Source: Roseomonas mucosa ATCC BAA-692
GTDB taxonomy: Bacteria; Pseudomonadota; Alphaproteobacteria; Acetobacterales; Acetobacteraceae
DNA: 64,000 bases
Direction: 5' to 3'
Assembly: GCF_000622225.1 (NCBI RefSeq)
Contig: NZ_KK211413.1
Coordinates: 55,321 to 119,320 of the forward strand
The notes beneath the pieces were generated by a model, which saw nothing but the letters and a program-made list of their open reading frames with translations, had not been told where the DNA came from and searched no databases. The position numbers and the translations under genes were made by a program. Of the stretch, positions 57,621 to 64,000 are shown in pieces. Position 1 is the first letter of the stretch. The number at the start of each line of letters is the position of its first letter.

Positions 57621-58193
57621 TTACTCCACCTCGGGTGCCGTCTCGTCACCGTCCCCCAAAGCCAACTGCATCAGCACAGTATCCAGCCATCGCCCGTGCT
57701 TGCGGCCAACCGAGCGCAAGGTGCCGATCGGCTGAAATCCGAACGCCTTGTGCAGGCGGATGGACGCCTCGTTCGCGCTGTCGCCGATGACGGCCACCAT
57801 CTGCCGGTAGCCGAGTGCGGCGCACTCCTGGATGAGGGCCTCGAGCAGGCGGCGGCCGATGCCGCGCCCTCGGGCCTCCTCGCTGATGTAGACCGAGTTC
57901 TCGAGTGTATTCCGGTAGGCAGGCCTGGGCCGATAAGCGCCCGCGTAGGCGTAGCCGAGCACGCGACAATCGGTGTCCTCGGCCACCAGGTAGGGCAGCC
58001 CGCGTTCGGTGATGGCGATGCGTCGCTGCCGCATATCTTCGGCCGTCGGTGCCTCTGTCTCGAAGGTGGCGGTGCCATGGAGCACGTGGTGCCGATAGAT
58101 GGTGGCAACAGCGTCCATGTCGGCCTCTCTGGCAGGCCGGATGGTCACCTCGGCGGGCTGATTGGTGAGGGCGGTTGTGATCAGTTCAGGCAC
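57621..58193 (-). CDS. GNAT acetyltransferase, PAT/ArsN1-like
   Basis: A 190-residue GCN5-family acetyltransferase of the phosphinothricin-acetyltransferase type: IRPAREADMDAVATIYRHHV, GTATFE, ENSVYISEEARGRGIGRRLL (acetyl-CoA loop) and HKAFGFQPIG. In arsenic loci such proteins (ArsN1) acetylate the arsenical antibiotic arsinothricin. The PadR-flavoprotein-MFS operon it belongs to fits that role, but phosphinothricin or an amino acid are alternatives. The start is GTG 58193, six bases after a GAGG site. Confidence 0.85.
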   Translation of the reverse strand: MPELITTALTNQPAEVTIRPAREADMDAVATIYRHHVLHGTATFETEAPTAEDMRQRRIAITERGLPYLVAEDTDCRVLGYAYAGAYRPRPAYRNTLENSVYISEEARGRGIGRRLLEALIQECAALGYRQMVAVIGDSANEASIRLHKAFGFQPIGTLRSVGRKHGRWLDTVLMQLALGDGDETAPEVE

Positions 58194-58226
58194 GGGAACC
58201 TCGTTTTCTTGGATGGAGGATGACTG

Positions 58227-59456
58227 TCAGGAACGCCGGAGCGCATTGGGCACGAGTGCCAGCACCATCAGGATGTTCAGCATCGCTGCCCCGCACAGGA
58301 TAGCCAGCGTCGCCTGCGTGCCGAAGCTGTCCAGCAGCCAGGCGCCGAGAAAGGGCGAGGCTGCCTGCGCGATGAGGGTCGGCATGGCGATGCGGCCCAT
58401 CAGCACGGCGTAGCCCTCCTTGCCGAACAGGGCCAAGGGCACCGTGTCGCGGGCGATGGAGCGGATGCCGCTGCCCATGCCGTACATGACGATGCCCACC
58501 GCCATGACACCCGGGGCGCCCACCAGCATGCCCAGGCCGACCGCCACCAGCACCGCGGACGCGACCAGGCTCCAGATGGGATGCGCCTTCTTGCCGAACA
58601 GCATCTCCAGCACGCGGGCGCCGACCTGCGCCGGGCCGATCAGCGTGCCCAAGGCGACGGCCGCCGCCAACGCTAGTCCCTGCGACTGGAGCAGGGTCAG
58701 CAGGTGGACGGAGAGCACAGTCATGATGATCGCCGCCAGGGTGAACCCTGCCGCCAGCATAACGAAGGCATAGCGCTGACCCGCCTGCACATGGCCCGAC
58801 GGCGCGGCAGCCTTGGCGGCCGTGGGTGCTGTGGCGGGCTTAGCGGCTTCACGCGGCACCCCGAACAGGTAGAGCGGCAGCACGACGGCCAAGTGGATGG
58901 CGGCATAGGTCAGGCAGGCGCCGCGCCAGCCCAGATGGTCGACCAGGAAGGCGCTGAGCGGCCAGCAGACCGTGCTGGCGAAGCCGCCGAATAGGGTGAC
59001 GTGGGTGATGGCGGAGCGCGCCTGCTCGCCGTAGAGCCGCCCCAGGGTCGAGAAGGCGGGGTCGTACAGCCCGGCACCCATGGCCAGCCCGAGGATGACC
59101 CAGGCCAGCACGAAGACCGGCAGGCTGGGTGCCAGCCCAAGCAGCAGCAGGCCAGCGGAGAGGAGGACAGCGCTGGCTGCCAGCACGGGGCGGCCGCCAT
59201 GCCGGTCGATCAGGTGGCCGATGCGCGGGGAGGCCAAACCGGAGACCAGCATGCCGATGGACAGGGCACCCATGATCCAGGTGAGCGGCCAGCCCGTGTC
59301 CGAGGCGATCGGTCCGGCGAGCACGGCCAGCAGGTAGTAACTGCTTCCCCAGGCCAGGATCTGGGCGACACCGATGGCGGAGACCACGGTCAGGCGGCTG
59401 CGGCTGGCCGCCGGACCTGTGGAGCCAGCCTGAGCCTGAATGGCGGCCTGGCTCAT
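58227..59456 (-). CDS. MFS transporter of the PadR-flavoprotein operon
   Basis: A 409-residue major-facilitator protein with 12 spans. Features include SPRIGHLIDRHGGRPVLA (the MFS loop 2-3 motif) and GIRSIARDTVPLALFGKEGY. ATG 59456 overlaps the stop of the flavoprotein gene (ATGA). Together with the GNAT downstream and the Cys-rich flavoprotein upstream, it may export an organic arsenical or a modified product; the substrate is unknown. Confidence 0.82.
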   Translation of the reverse strand: MSQAAIQAQAGSTGPAASRSRLTVVSAIGVAQILAWGSSYYLLAVLAGPIASDTGWPLTWIMGALSIGMLVSGLASPRIGHLIDRHGGRPVLAASAVLLSAGLLLLGLAPSLPVFVLAWVILGLAMGAGLYDPAFSTLGRLYGEQARSAITHVTLFGGFASTVCWPLSAFLVDHLGWRGACLTYAAIHLAVVLPLYLFGVPREAAKPATAPTAAKAAAPSGHVQAGQRYAFVMLAAGFTLAAIIMTVLSVHLLTLLQSQGLALAAAVALGTLIGPAQVGARVLEMLFGKKAHPIWSLVASAVLVAVGLGMLVGAPGVMAVGIVMYGMGSGIRSIARDTVPLALFGKEGYAVLMGRIAMPTLIAQAASPFLGAWLLDSFGTQATLAILCGAAMLNILMVLALVPNALRRS

Positions 59457-60910
59457 TCCGCAGGCTCGGCCGGGACGGACACTTTCTGGGCTGCGGTCCC
59501 GCAGCACGGAGCATCCTCCGCCAATTCGGGCTTGGGCGCGCAGCAGGCGCCCTGGGGCGTTGCAGGCGTGCAGCAGGAGGATGCCGCGTCAGCGTCCGCA
59601 GGCAGCACGCGGTTGCTGGTGCACACGCCAGTCTGCGGCAGGTCGAGTTCCACCCGGCGCGCGGCCTCGATGTCGCCTGCCAAGAAGGCGGCGATTGAGC
59701 GCACCTGCTCGTAGCCGGTGGCCAGCAGGAAGGTCGGGGCCCGCCCGTAGGAGGTCATGCCCGCCAGGAAGAGTCCGCTGTCTGGCTGCTGGAGCTCGAT
59801 GGCACCATGCGGCCGGACGGTCCCGCAGGAGTGCAGGTTGGGGTCGATCAGAGGCGCCAGGACGCGCGGGCACTCCAGCGCCGGATCCAGGTCGAGGCGG
59901 ACCTCCCGCAGGATGGAGAGCTCAGGGCGCAGGCCGGTGGCCACCACCATCTCGTCCGCCTGAACCGACCGGCCGCTGCTATCGAGGACATCTAGCGAGC
60001 CGTCTGTCTGGCGGCGGATCTCCTCCACAGCGAAGGGCGCCAGCAACTGCACCCGGCCACCCTCGACATAGGCCTTCAGCCGCTGCCCCAGAGCGCCACG
60101 CTCCGGCAACTGGTCGGCCGCGCCACCACCGTAGGCCCGCGTCAGATCAGGGCTGCGCGCCGCCCAGATGACGGTGGTGCCCGGCGCCTGGTCGGCCAGG
60201 GCGACGAGGTCGATGAGGCTGCCGATGGCCGAGTGGCCAGAGCCGACAACCAGCACGCGCTTGCCCGCGTACCGGCCTCGCTCGGCGCCCAGGACGTCCG
60301 GCATGCCGTAGCGGATCCGGTCGGCGGCTGATTGCTCACCGATGGCGGGCAGGCCAGAGGCGCCTGCCGGATTGGGATGTCCCCAGGTGCCGGTCGCCAC
60401 GATAACGGCCCGCGCGAGCAGGCGGCCCTCTTGGCCCCCGGTCTGAAACCTGACCTCGAACGGCTGCTGCTCACGACCGTCATTGCGAACCTTGCCAGCC
60501 CGCAACCGTGCGACGCCCGTCACCCGGGTGTTCAGACGCAGGCAGGCGGCGAACTCCGGTAAGACGGCCAGAGGTGCCAGGTAGTCCTCGACGAGCTCGC
60601 GGCCGGTCGGGAAGACCTCGGCATCTGGCGCCGTCCACCCGTGCCGCTCCAGGAGCGCGCGGCAGGCCCGGTCTACATTGTACCGCCAGGGGGAGAAGGT
60701 ATGGACATGGCCCCAGTCCAGAGGCGCCGTGCCGACCGAAGGTCCGGCCTCGAACACCACCGGCTCCAGGCCGCGCTCCAGCAGGTGCGCGGCGGCAGCC
60801 AGGCCGACCGGACCACCGCCGATGATGGCGACGGGCAGCGATCCGGGGCTCGCGGAGCGCTCAGGGGCCCTGTTCTGAGGGGCAGGCTTGGCGGAGCAGC
60901 AGGAGCTCAT
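59453..60910 (-). CDS. Cys-rich FAD/NAD(P)-dependent oxidoreductase
   Basis: A 485-residue flavoprotein. FAD fold AIIGGGPVGLAAAAHLL (about 28-44), NAD(P) fold VLVVGSGHSAIGSLI near 230, and C-terminal FAD contact SGLFLAGMTSYGRAPTF. Cys pairs mark both ends: SSCCSA at the N-terminus, and SSCCTP, ACCAPK and PCCGTA in the last 60 residues. Paired Cys suggest binding of a thiophilic metalloid and make oxidation or reduction of an arsenical plausible. ATG 60910 follows GGGAAC-like sequence. Confidence 0.8.
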   Translation of the reverse strand: MSSCCSAKPAPQNRAPERSASPGSLPVAIIGGGPVGLAAAAHLLERGLEPVVFEAGPSVGTAPLDWGHVHTFSPWRYNVDRACRALLERHGWTAPDAEVFPTGRELVEDYLAPLAVLPEFAACLRLNTRVTGVARLRAGKVRNDGREQQPFEVRFQTGGQEGRLLARAVIVATGTWGHPNPAGASGLPAIGEQSAADRIRYGMPDVLGAERGRYAGKRVLVVGSGHSAIGSLIDLVALADQAPGTTVIWAARSPDLTRAYGGGAADQLPERGALGQRLKAYVEGGRVQLLAPFAVEEIRRQTDGSLDVLDSSGRSVQADEMVVATGLRPELSILREVRLDLDPALECPRVLAPLIDPNLHSCGTVRPHGAIELQQPDSGLFLAGMTSYGRAPTFLLATGYEQVRSIAAFLAGDIEAARRVELDLPQTGVCTSNRVLPADADAASSCCTPATPQGACCAPKPELAEDAPCCGTAAQKVSVPAEPAE

Positions 60911-60926
60911 CTGACGTTCCCCTTTG

Positions 60927-60950
60927 TTATGCCTCGGTGGGCGATGCATA
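60927..60950 (-). promoter_or_regulatory. Candidate PadR operator (site W)
   Basis: TATGC and GCATA form an inverted repeat around 13 bases just upstream of the flavoprotein gene. The core TATGCCTCGGTGGGCGAT closely matches the sequence TATGCCTTGGAGGGCGAG at the padR promoter. Matching sequences at two promoters of one operon suggest binding by PadR. Confidence 0.55.
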
Positions 60951-60965
60951 CGAATAAGCCAAGGG

Positions 60966-61388
60966 TCAGCATTGGCAGGTGCCCTTGGCCTTGCGGCGGG
61001 CCTTGGCGGCGCGGCCGGTTTCGGTCAGGGCGGCTGTGGCATCCATCCAGGCCTCCAGGCCAACCTTGAAGGCTTCCCGGCCCTTGTCGGTCAGGGTGTA
61101 GACCTTGCGCTCACGGCCGGAGACGACCTCAGATTCCGAGGTCAGATAACCGCCCTGCTCGAACTCCCGGAGCGTCGGATACAGGGCACCCTCGGACGGC
61201 GAGCAGCAGCCATTGGTGGTCCGCTCAACCGCTCGGGCGATGTCGTAGCCGTGCGCCGGGCCATCGTGCAGGACCTGGAGCACGAAGAAGCGGCTGAGGG
61301 CCATCTTGATGGTTCCGGCCCAGTAGCTCCGGTCCGTGAAGTCCGGGGAGGGACGAGGGACGGCTTGGAGAGTGGGCTGCTTGGGCAT
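60966..61388 (-). CDS. PadR-family regulator with Cys metalloid site
   Basis: A 140-residue PadR-type winged-helix protein (ALSRFFVLQVLHDGPAHGYD, GALYPTLREFEQGGYL, GRERKVYTLTDKG). An unusual Cys pair C61-C62 lies just before the wing (NGCCSPSEGALYP), and CQC ends the protein. Typical PadR proteins lack these Cys, so metalloid sensing is likely. It is the first gene of the leftward flavoprotein-MFS-GNAT operon. Confidence 0.87.
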   Translation of the reverse strand: MPKQPTLQAVPRPSPDFTDRSYWAGTIKMALSRFFVLQVLHDGPAHGYDIARAVERTTNGCCSPSEGALYPTLREFEQGGYLTSESEVVSGRERKVYTLTDKGREAFKVGLEAWMDATAALTETGRAAKARRKAKGTCQC

Positions 61389-61424
61389 ATCGGCAAGCTA
61401 TGCCTTGGAGGGCGAGGTATCAAG
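61374..61424. repeat. Left copy (X) of an imperfect 50-bp direct repeat; padR promoter
   Basis: Contains the first codons of padR and its promoter: on the minus strand TTGATA (-35) and TAGCTT (-10) are 17 bases apart. The core TATGCCTTGGAGGGCGAGGT matches site W. About 43 of 51 bases match 63727-63775 with two single-base gaps. The rightward three-gene operon lies between the two copies. Confidence 0.7.
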
Positions 61425-61482
61425 AAGTACCGCACGTCGCTGTGGCGGTTGCGGAGGATTCTTGTCTCTTGGGGCGAAAACA

Positions 61483-61510
61483 TGTACAGATCTATGTGTT
61501 GGCTGTACAG
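61483..61510 (+). promoter_or_regulatory. Two TGTACAG repeats 21 bp apart before the three-gene operon
   Basis: TGTACAG occurs at 61483-61489 and 61504-61510, spaced by exactly two helical turns, in the leader of the 199-residue protein gene. The spacing suggests a dimer or tandem binding site for a repressor. A related GTACA sequence forms the hairpin at 63675-63690 behind the operon. Confidence 0.5.
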
Positions 61511-61546
61511 CTTGTGGGCCGGTGCCCCGCAGGCGAAGGAGGCTAC

Positions 61547-62146
61547 ATGTTTTTCCTGACCGCTCGAAGCGCCCGTCCCAGCCAGCCTCAAGGCAGGGGA
61601 GAGAACCGCATCTTTCGTATCCGTGGCCAGCAGCAGTTGGCGGGCTCGGCGGGTGACAAGGTATCTGTGGCCGAGTTCGTCCACATCCAAGCCAGCACGC
61701 CTAGCTCGCCCGATGAGTTGGCCCGCTCCCTGGCTGACCGCGTCCGCCAGGTGATCACAGGGCTGGCTGTGCGAGTAGGTTTGGAGCCCGTCAGCGAGGA
61801 GAAGGATGCGGCGCCTTTGACCGAGGCCACGGTGGAGCGTGCCAGGGCCGCGCTTCCCAGGCTGATGAGTGGGACGCGGGAGAGCTTCGTGTCTGTCATC
61901 TCGAAGCAGGGGAAGGTGGACGAGGCGGTCGCGATGGTCGACTGGCGCGTTCTCGAGGTCATCATGGAACTGGCTGAAGAGGCCCTCAAGTCGAAGCCAC
62001 GAGCCGGTGACCTGATGCCGGTTGAGTTCTCGGCTTCGGAAGCCGCGCAATTGAGTTCCGGTGACTTCAACCGGCCACTGCCGAAGCGGCAGAAGGCTGC
62101 GGATCGCGAGCGCGCCATCGCCGAACTGCTTGGCGAGCCCGGCTGA
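61547..62146 (+). CDS. First gene of patatin operon, unknown function
   Basis: A 199-residue soluble protein. The N-terminal 55 residues look beta-rich and start MFFLTARSARPS; the rest is helical (ELARSLADRVRQVITGLA, VDWRVLEVIMELAEEALKS), with a basic C-terminal tail. No domain was recognised. ATG 61547 lies six bases after GAAGGAG, a strong site. The next gene begins seven bases after its stop. A role as antitoxin or regulator for the downstream genes is possible, but that is inference. Confidence 0.6.
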   Translation: MFFLTARSARPSQPQGRGENRIFRIRGQQQLAGSAGDKVSVAEFVHIQASTPSSPDELARSLADRVRQVITGLAVRVGLEPVSEEKDAAPLTEATVERARAALPRLMSGTRESFVSVISKQGKVDEAVAMVDWRVLEVIMELAEEALKSKPRAGDLMPVEFSASEAAQLSSGDFNRPLPKRQKAADRERAIAELLGEPG

Positions 62147-62152
62147 ACGGTT

Positions 62153-62659
62153 GTGGCTGGCTTTTTCCTGACGACTGCCGGGCTGCGTGTCAGCTTGCTG
62201 TGGGCGGACAGCCCCCTCGCCAAGTACATCCGCACTGCACCAACTGAGGAGATCTGGGTATCGCCGCTCTCCCACGCCATCATGAAAGATCAGTTCTTCG
62301 GAGAGAGTGGCGCGTCACCGGAACTCAGAAAGCGGGGATACCAGGCGGTAGAGGCGCATGCCCGGCAGATGGCGCGGATTAACCCTACCCAATACCCATA
62401 TCCTGATGAACCAGCGCTGGACATCTGGGCGCAGATCCGATCCCTGGAGGTGAATATCGCCGCCTATGATGATGGGATCGCCCAGCACGTTGCCCAGCAG
62501 TTAGGGCCTGACGAGCTTCTCGTCTTCGCCACGGCCGCCGCCCACCTCAAGCCGCTGATCGGGCCAGGTCCTGACGATCCTGCAACGATCAGAGTACTCG
62601 ATGGTCTTGGCGTCCGCTTTGTCCCTGCATCGACCTGGCTAGGTGCACATGGCACCTGA
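62153..62659 (+). CDS. Second gene of patatin operon, remotely PIN-like
   Basis: A 168-residue protein starting at GTG 62153. It has the outline of a PIN-fold RNase: an acidic residue after the first strand (LLWADSPLAKYI), a following strand-helix (EEIWVSPLSHAI), a late DELLVFATAAAHLKPL where PIN proteins have D-x-L-I-A-A-T-A, and a last strand VRFVPAST. The second acidic position is not conserved, so the call is weak. It is followed, with an 11-base overlap, by the patatin gene. Confidence 0.55.
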   Translation: MAGFFLTTAGLRVSLLWADSPLAKYIRTAPTEEIWVSPLSHAIMKDQFFGESGASPELRKRGYQAVEAHARQMARINPTQYPYPDEPALDIWAQIRSLEVNIAAYDDGIAQHVAQQLGPDELLVFATAAAHLKPLIGPGPDDPATIRVLDGLGVRFVPASTWLGAHGT

Positions 62660-63665
62660 CGATGCGGCAGAAGCCCGCCAGACAATGCCGCTGCTCCTTT
62701 GCCTGTCAGGCGGCGGCTTCCGTGGCTACTACAGCGCCCTCGTGCTTGCAGCCGTCGAAGAGGCGGTTGGTGCACCCTGCAACCGGATCTTCGACCTTAT
62801 CGCGGGAACATCGATCGGCGGCATACTGGCGCTTGGCTTGGCCCACGGGGTGCCTGCGCGCACCTTGGCGGACATGATCGGGGAGCACGGCCCGGCGATC
62901 TTCCCACGATATCCCCTCCCAGGATTACGGCGCGCCTTTGGGCCGCCCTATCGCGGTGGGCGGGTCGGCGATGCCGTGAAGCGGATCCTTCCCGCTCAGG
63001 CTAGTCTCTCACTCTCTGCGGCGCCGACTCCCGTCATGGTCGTCTCGGTGTCGCCTGCAACGGCAAGACTGGTGGTGCTGTCGAGTTGGGACGGCGGCGC
63101 CACTGCGCTCATGTCTACCGCGGACGCTGCTATGGCGACCTCGGCTGCTCCGACCTACTTCCCCTCACATCGGGCGAGCCTGGGCTCGGGGGGCACCTCC
63201 ATGGATCTCGTGGACGGGGGCATTGCGGCCAACGCGCCGGACGCTCTGGCCATCCGCGAGGCCACCTTCAGCCTTGGCTTGCCGGAGGAACGGCTCGCCA
63301 TCCTCTCGGTAGGAACCTGTGCCCCCGCACAGGGAGGGGTCGGCACTCTTACTCCAGCCGCTTTCGGCGTGCCGGGAACTCTCGGGCGCCTGGGCGGCCG
63401 CGGCATTGTCGACCTGATGATGGCTGTCCAGGAAGCTCATGGGATCGCAGAGGCCAAAGCCCGCCTCGGAGGCGGTCGCTATCTGCGGCTTGATCGCGCC
63501 CCGAGCGACGCCCAAGCCAAGTTGCTCCAGCTTGATAACGCCTCGGGGGAGGCGCGCCAGACGCTGGAGGACCTCGCTCAGCAGACCCAAGCCGGTCTGC
63601 GCGATCATCAGAGTCACGGAGTTTGGCGCAGGATGGTCGCGCGAGCGCAGTTCGTCCGCCGCTGA
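62649..63665 (+). CDS. Patatin-like phospholipase, CapV-like
   Basis: A 338-residue patatin-domain hydrolase. The oxyanion loop is SGGGFRG (20-26), the nucleophile Ser55 lies in GTSIG (53-57), and the catalytic Asp189 in DGG. The first 90 residues, including the EHGPAIFP stretch, resemble CapV, the membrane-degrading effector of CBASS antiphage systems. The last 150 residues end in a helical segment. ATG 62649 is preferred over GTG 62643. No cyclase (CD-NTase) gene is in view, so effector status is not shown. It could also be a housekeeping lipase. Confidence 0.85.
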   Translation: MAPDDAAEARQTMPLLLCLSGGGFRGYYSALVLAAVEEAVGAPCNRIFDLIAGTSIGGILALGLAHGVPARTLADMIGEHGPAIFPRYPLPGLRRAFGPPYRGGRVGDAVKRILPAQASLSLSAAPTPVMVVSVSPATARLVVLSSWDGGATALMSTADAAMATSAAPTYFPSHRASLGSGGTSMDLVDGGIAANAPDALAIREATFSLGLPEERLAILSVGTCAPAQGGVGTLTPAAFGVPGTLGRLGGRGIVDLMMAVQEAHGIAEAKARLGGGRYLRLDRAPSDAQAKLLQLDNASGEARQTLEDLAQQTQAGLRDHQSHGVWRRMVARAQFVRR

Positions 63666-63674
63666 GCGCCCGGC

Positions 63675-63690
63675 GCCCTGTACACAGGGC
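63675..63690. repeat. Short perfect hairpin after the patatin gene
   Basis: GCCCTGT and ACAGGGC (7 bp each) pair around two bases, nine bases after the patatin stop. It may act as a weak terminator or a binding site; no T-run follows. Confidence 0.5.
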
Positions 63691-63726
63691 ACCACGTTTC
63701 GGCTTCAGTGACCTGGCCTGGATGGC

Positions 63727-63775
63727 GGGCTGCTTGGACCTACCGGAAGGCTATGCTTGGAGGGGAGGTATCAAG
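63727..63775. repeat. Right copy (Y) of an imperfect 50-bp direct repeat
   Basis: Matches the padR promoter region at 61374-61424, including GGGCTGCTTGG, CTATGC, TTGGAGGG and AGGTATCAAG. The padR start codon in this copy is lost. It lies 62 bases beyond the patatin stop. Confidence 0.65.
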
Positions 63776-63873
63776 CTCTTCATCAGCCGTGGCGCGAGGC
63801 TACGGAACGCCTCCATGTCATTGAAGGTGAAGCCATAACAATAAGTTACTAGATGCGCGACGAAGTGCCTCAC
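63751..63873 (-). CDS. Possible 40-residue peptide gene or gene remnant
   Basis: A GTG-started 40-codon frame with protein-like composition (HFVAHLVTYCYGFTFNDM, then EAFRSLAPRL). AGGAG lies 12 bases upstream, rather far. Its last codons fall in repeat copy Y. It could be a small gene, the tail of a lost gene, or chance. Confidence 0.3.
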   Translation of the reverse strand: MRHFVAHLVTYCYGFTFNDMEAFRSLAPRLMKSLIPPLQA

Positions 63874-63957
63874 TCAGGAACCAAGCTCCTGAGAGGCTAG
63901 GGAGGCGTTGTTTCCAGCCCCGAGGCGCACTAGGTTGTTGGGTGACAGGAGCGGTAG

Positions 63958-64000
63958 ATGACGGAAGCTCAACGCAAGACCTTCGAGATGATGGCCAGGC
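63958..64000 (+). CDS. Partial rightward gene at the window end
   Basis: ATG 63958 follows AGGAG at six bases and opens MTEAQRKTFEMMAR before the window ends. Too short to classify. It may belong with the patatin operon or be a new unit. Confidence 0.5.
   Translation, partial: MTEAQRKTFEMMAR

Noticed and set aside
61547-63665. Labelling the patatin operon as CBASS
   Set aside because: No CD-NTase, Cap2 or Cap3 gene is visible; only the phospholipase resembles a CBASS component.

Overview
The window is GC-rich throughout (roughly two thirds or more G+C by eye), codes densely on both strands and carries a complete hopanoid gene set. This points to an alphaproteobacterium, most plausibly a member of the Acetobacteraceae such as a Roseomonas-type organism. 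That taxonomic call is inferred from gene content; no rRNA gene is present to confirm it. No tRNA, rRNA or CRISPR array was found.

Region 1 (1-8.3 kb) is a phosphonate and probable phosphonolipid locus abutting the right end of an IS66-type element. It holds a PhyH dioxygenase, a nucleotidyltransferase, a fused PEP mutase/nucleotidyltransferase (PepM-PntC), phosphonopyruvate decarboxylase, a flippase-like membrane protein (HpnL-like), 2-aminoethylphosphonate (AEP) transaminase, a CDP-alcohol phosphatidyltransferase and a diiron ferritin-like protein. Read as a pathway: PEP -> phosphonopyruvate -> phosphonoacetaldehyde -> AEP -> CMP-AEP -> AEP-lipid.

Region 2 (8.5-21.5 kb) holds the hopanoid genes: hpnN, hpnM, hpnH and a seven-gene leftward operon hpnA-B-C-D-E-shc-hpnG running from farnesyl diphosphate to squalene, hopene and the adenosylhopane branch.

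Region 3 (21.9-26 kb) is accessory sequence: small proteins of unknown function, a Lon-like AAA+ ATPase without a protease domain, a probable DUF2384-type protein and a possibly decayed reading frame.

Region 4 (26-61.4 kb) is a metal and metalloid resistance island. It contains two copper blocks, each with its own two-component system (copA ATPase/copCD/Csp storage protein; and copper oxidase copA/copB/cupredoxin), with copZ between them. Next come an arsRCB-O-H operon, a YncE-like beta-propeller, a MerR/P1B-ATPase/lspA/ccdA/CDF module for Pb/Cd/Zn, an ACR3-like carrier, a mer-type module without merA, and a PadR-flavoprotein-MFS-GNAT operon that looks like organoarsenical detoxification. Several MerR- and ArsR-type operators can be read directly. 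A 1.33-kb segment with a metallo-beta-lactamase-fold gene sits inside the Pb/Cd module between 24-bp exact direct repeats.

Region 5 (61.4-64 kb) holds a compact three-gene operon: an unknown 199-residue protein, a faintly PIN-like protein and a patatin phospholipase resembling the CapV effector of CBASS. It lies between two imperfect 50-bp direct repeats, one of which is the padR promoter region. This is the best candidate in the window for an undescribed mobile (possibly defensive) system. The window ends a few codons into another rightward gene.
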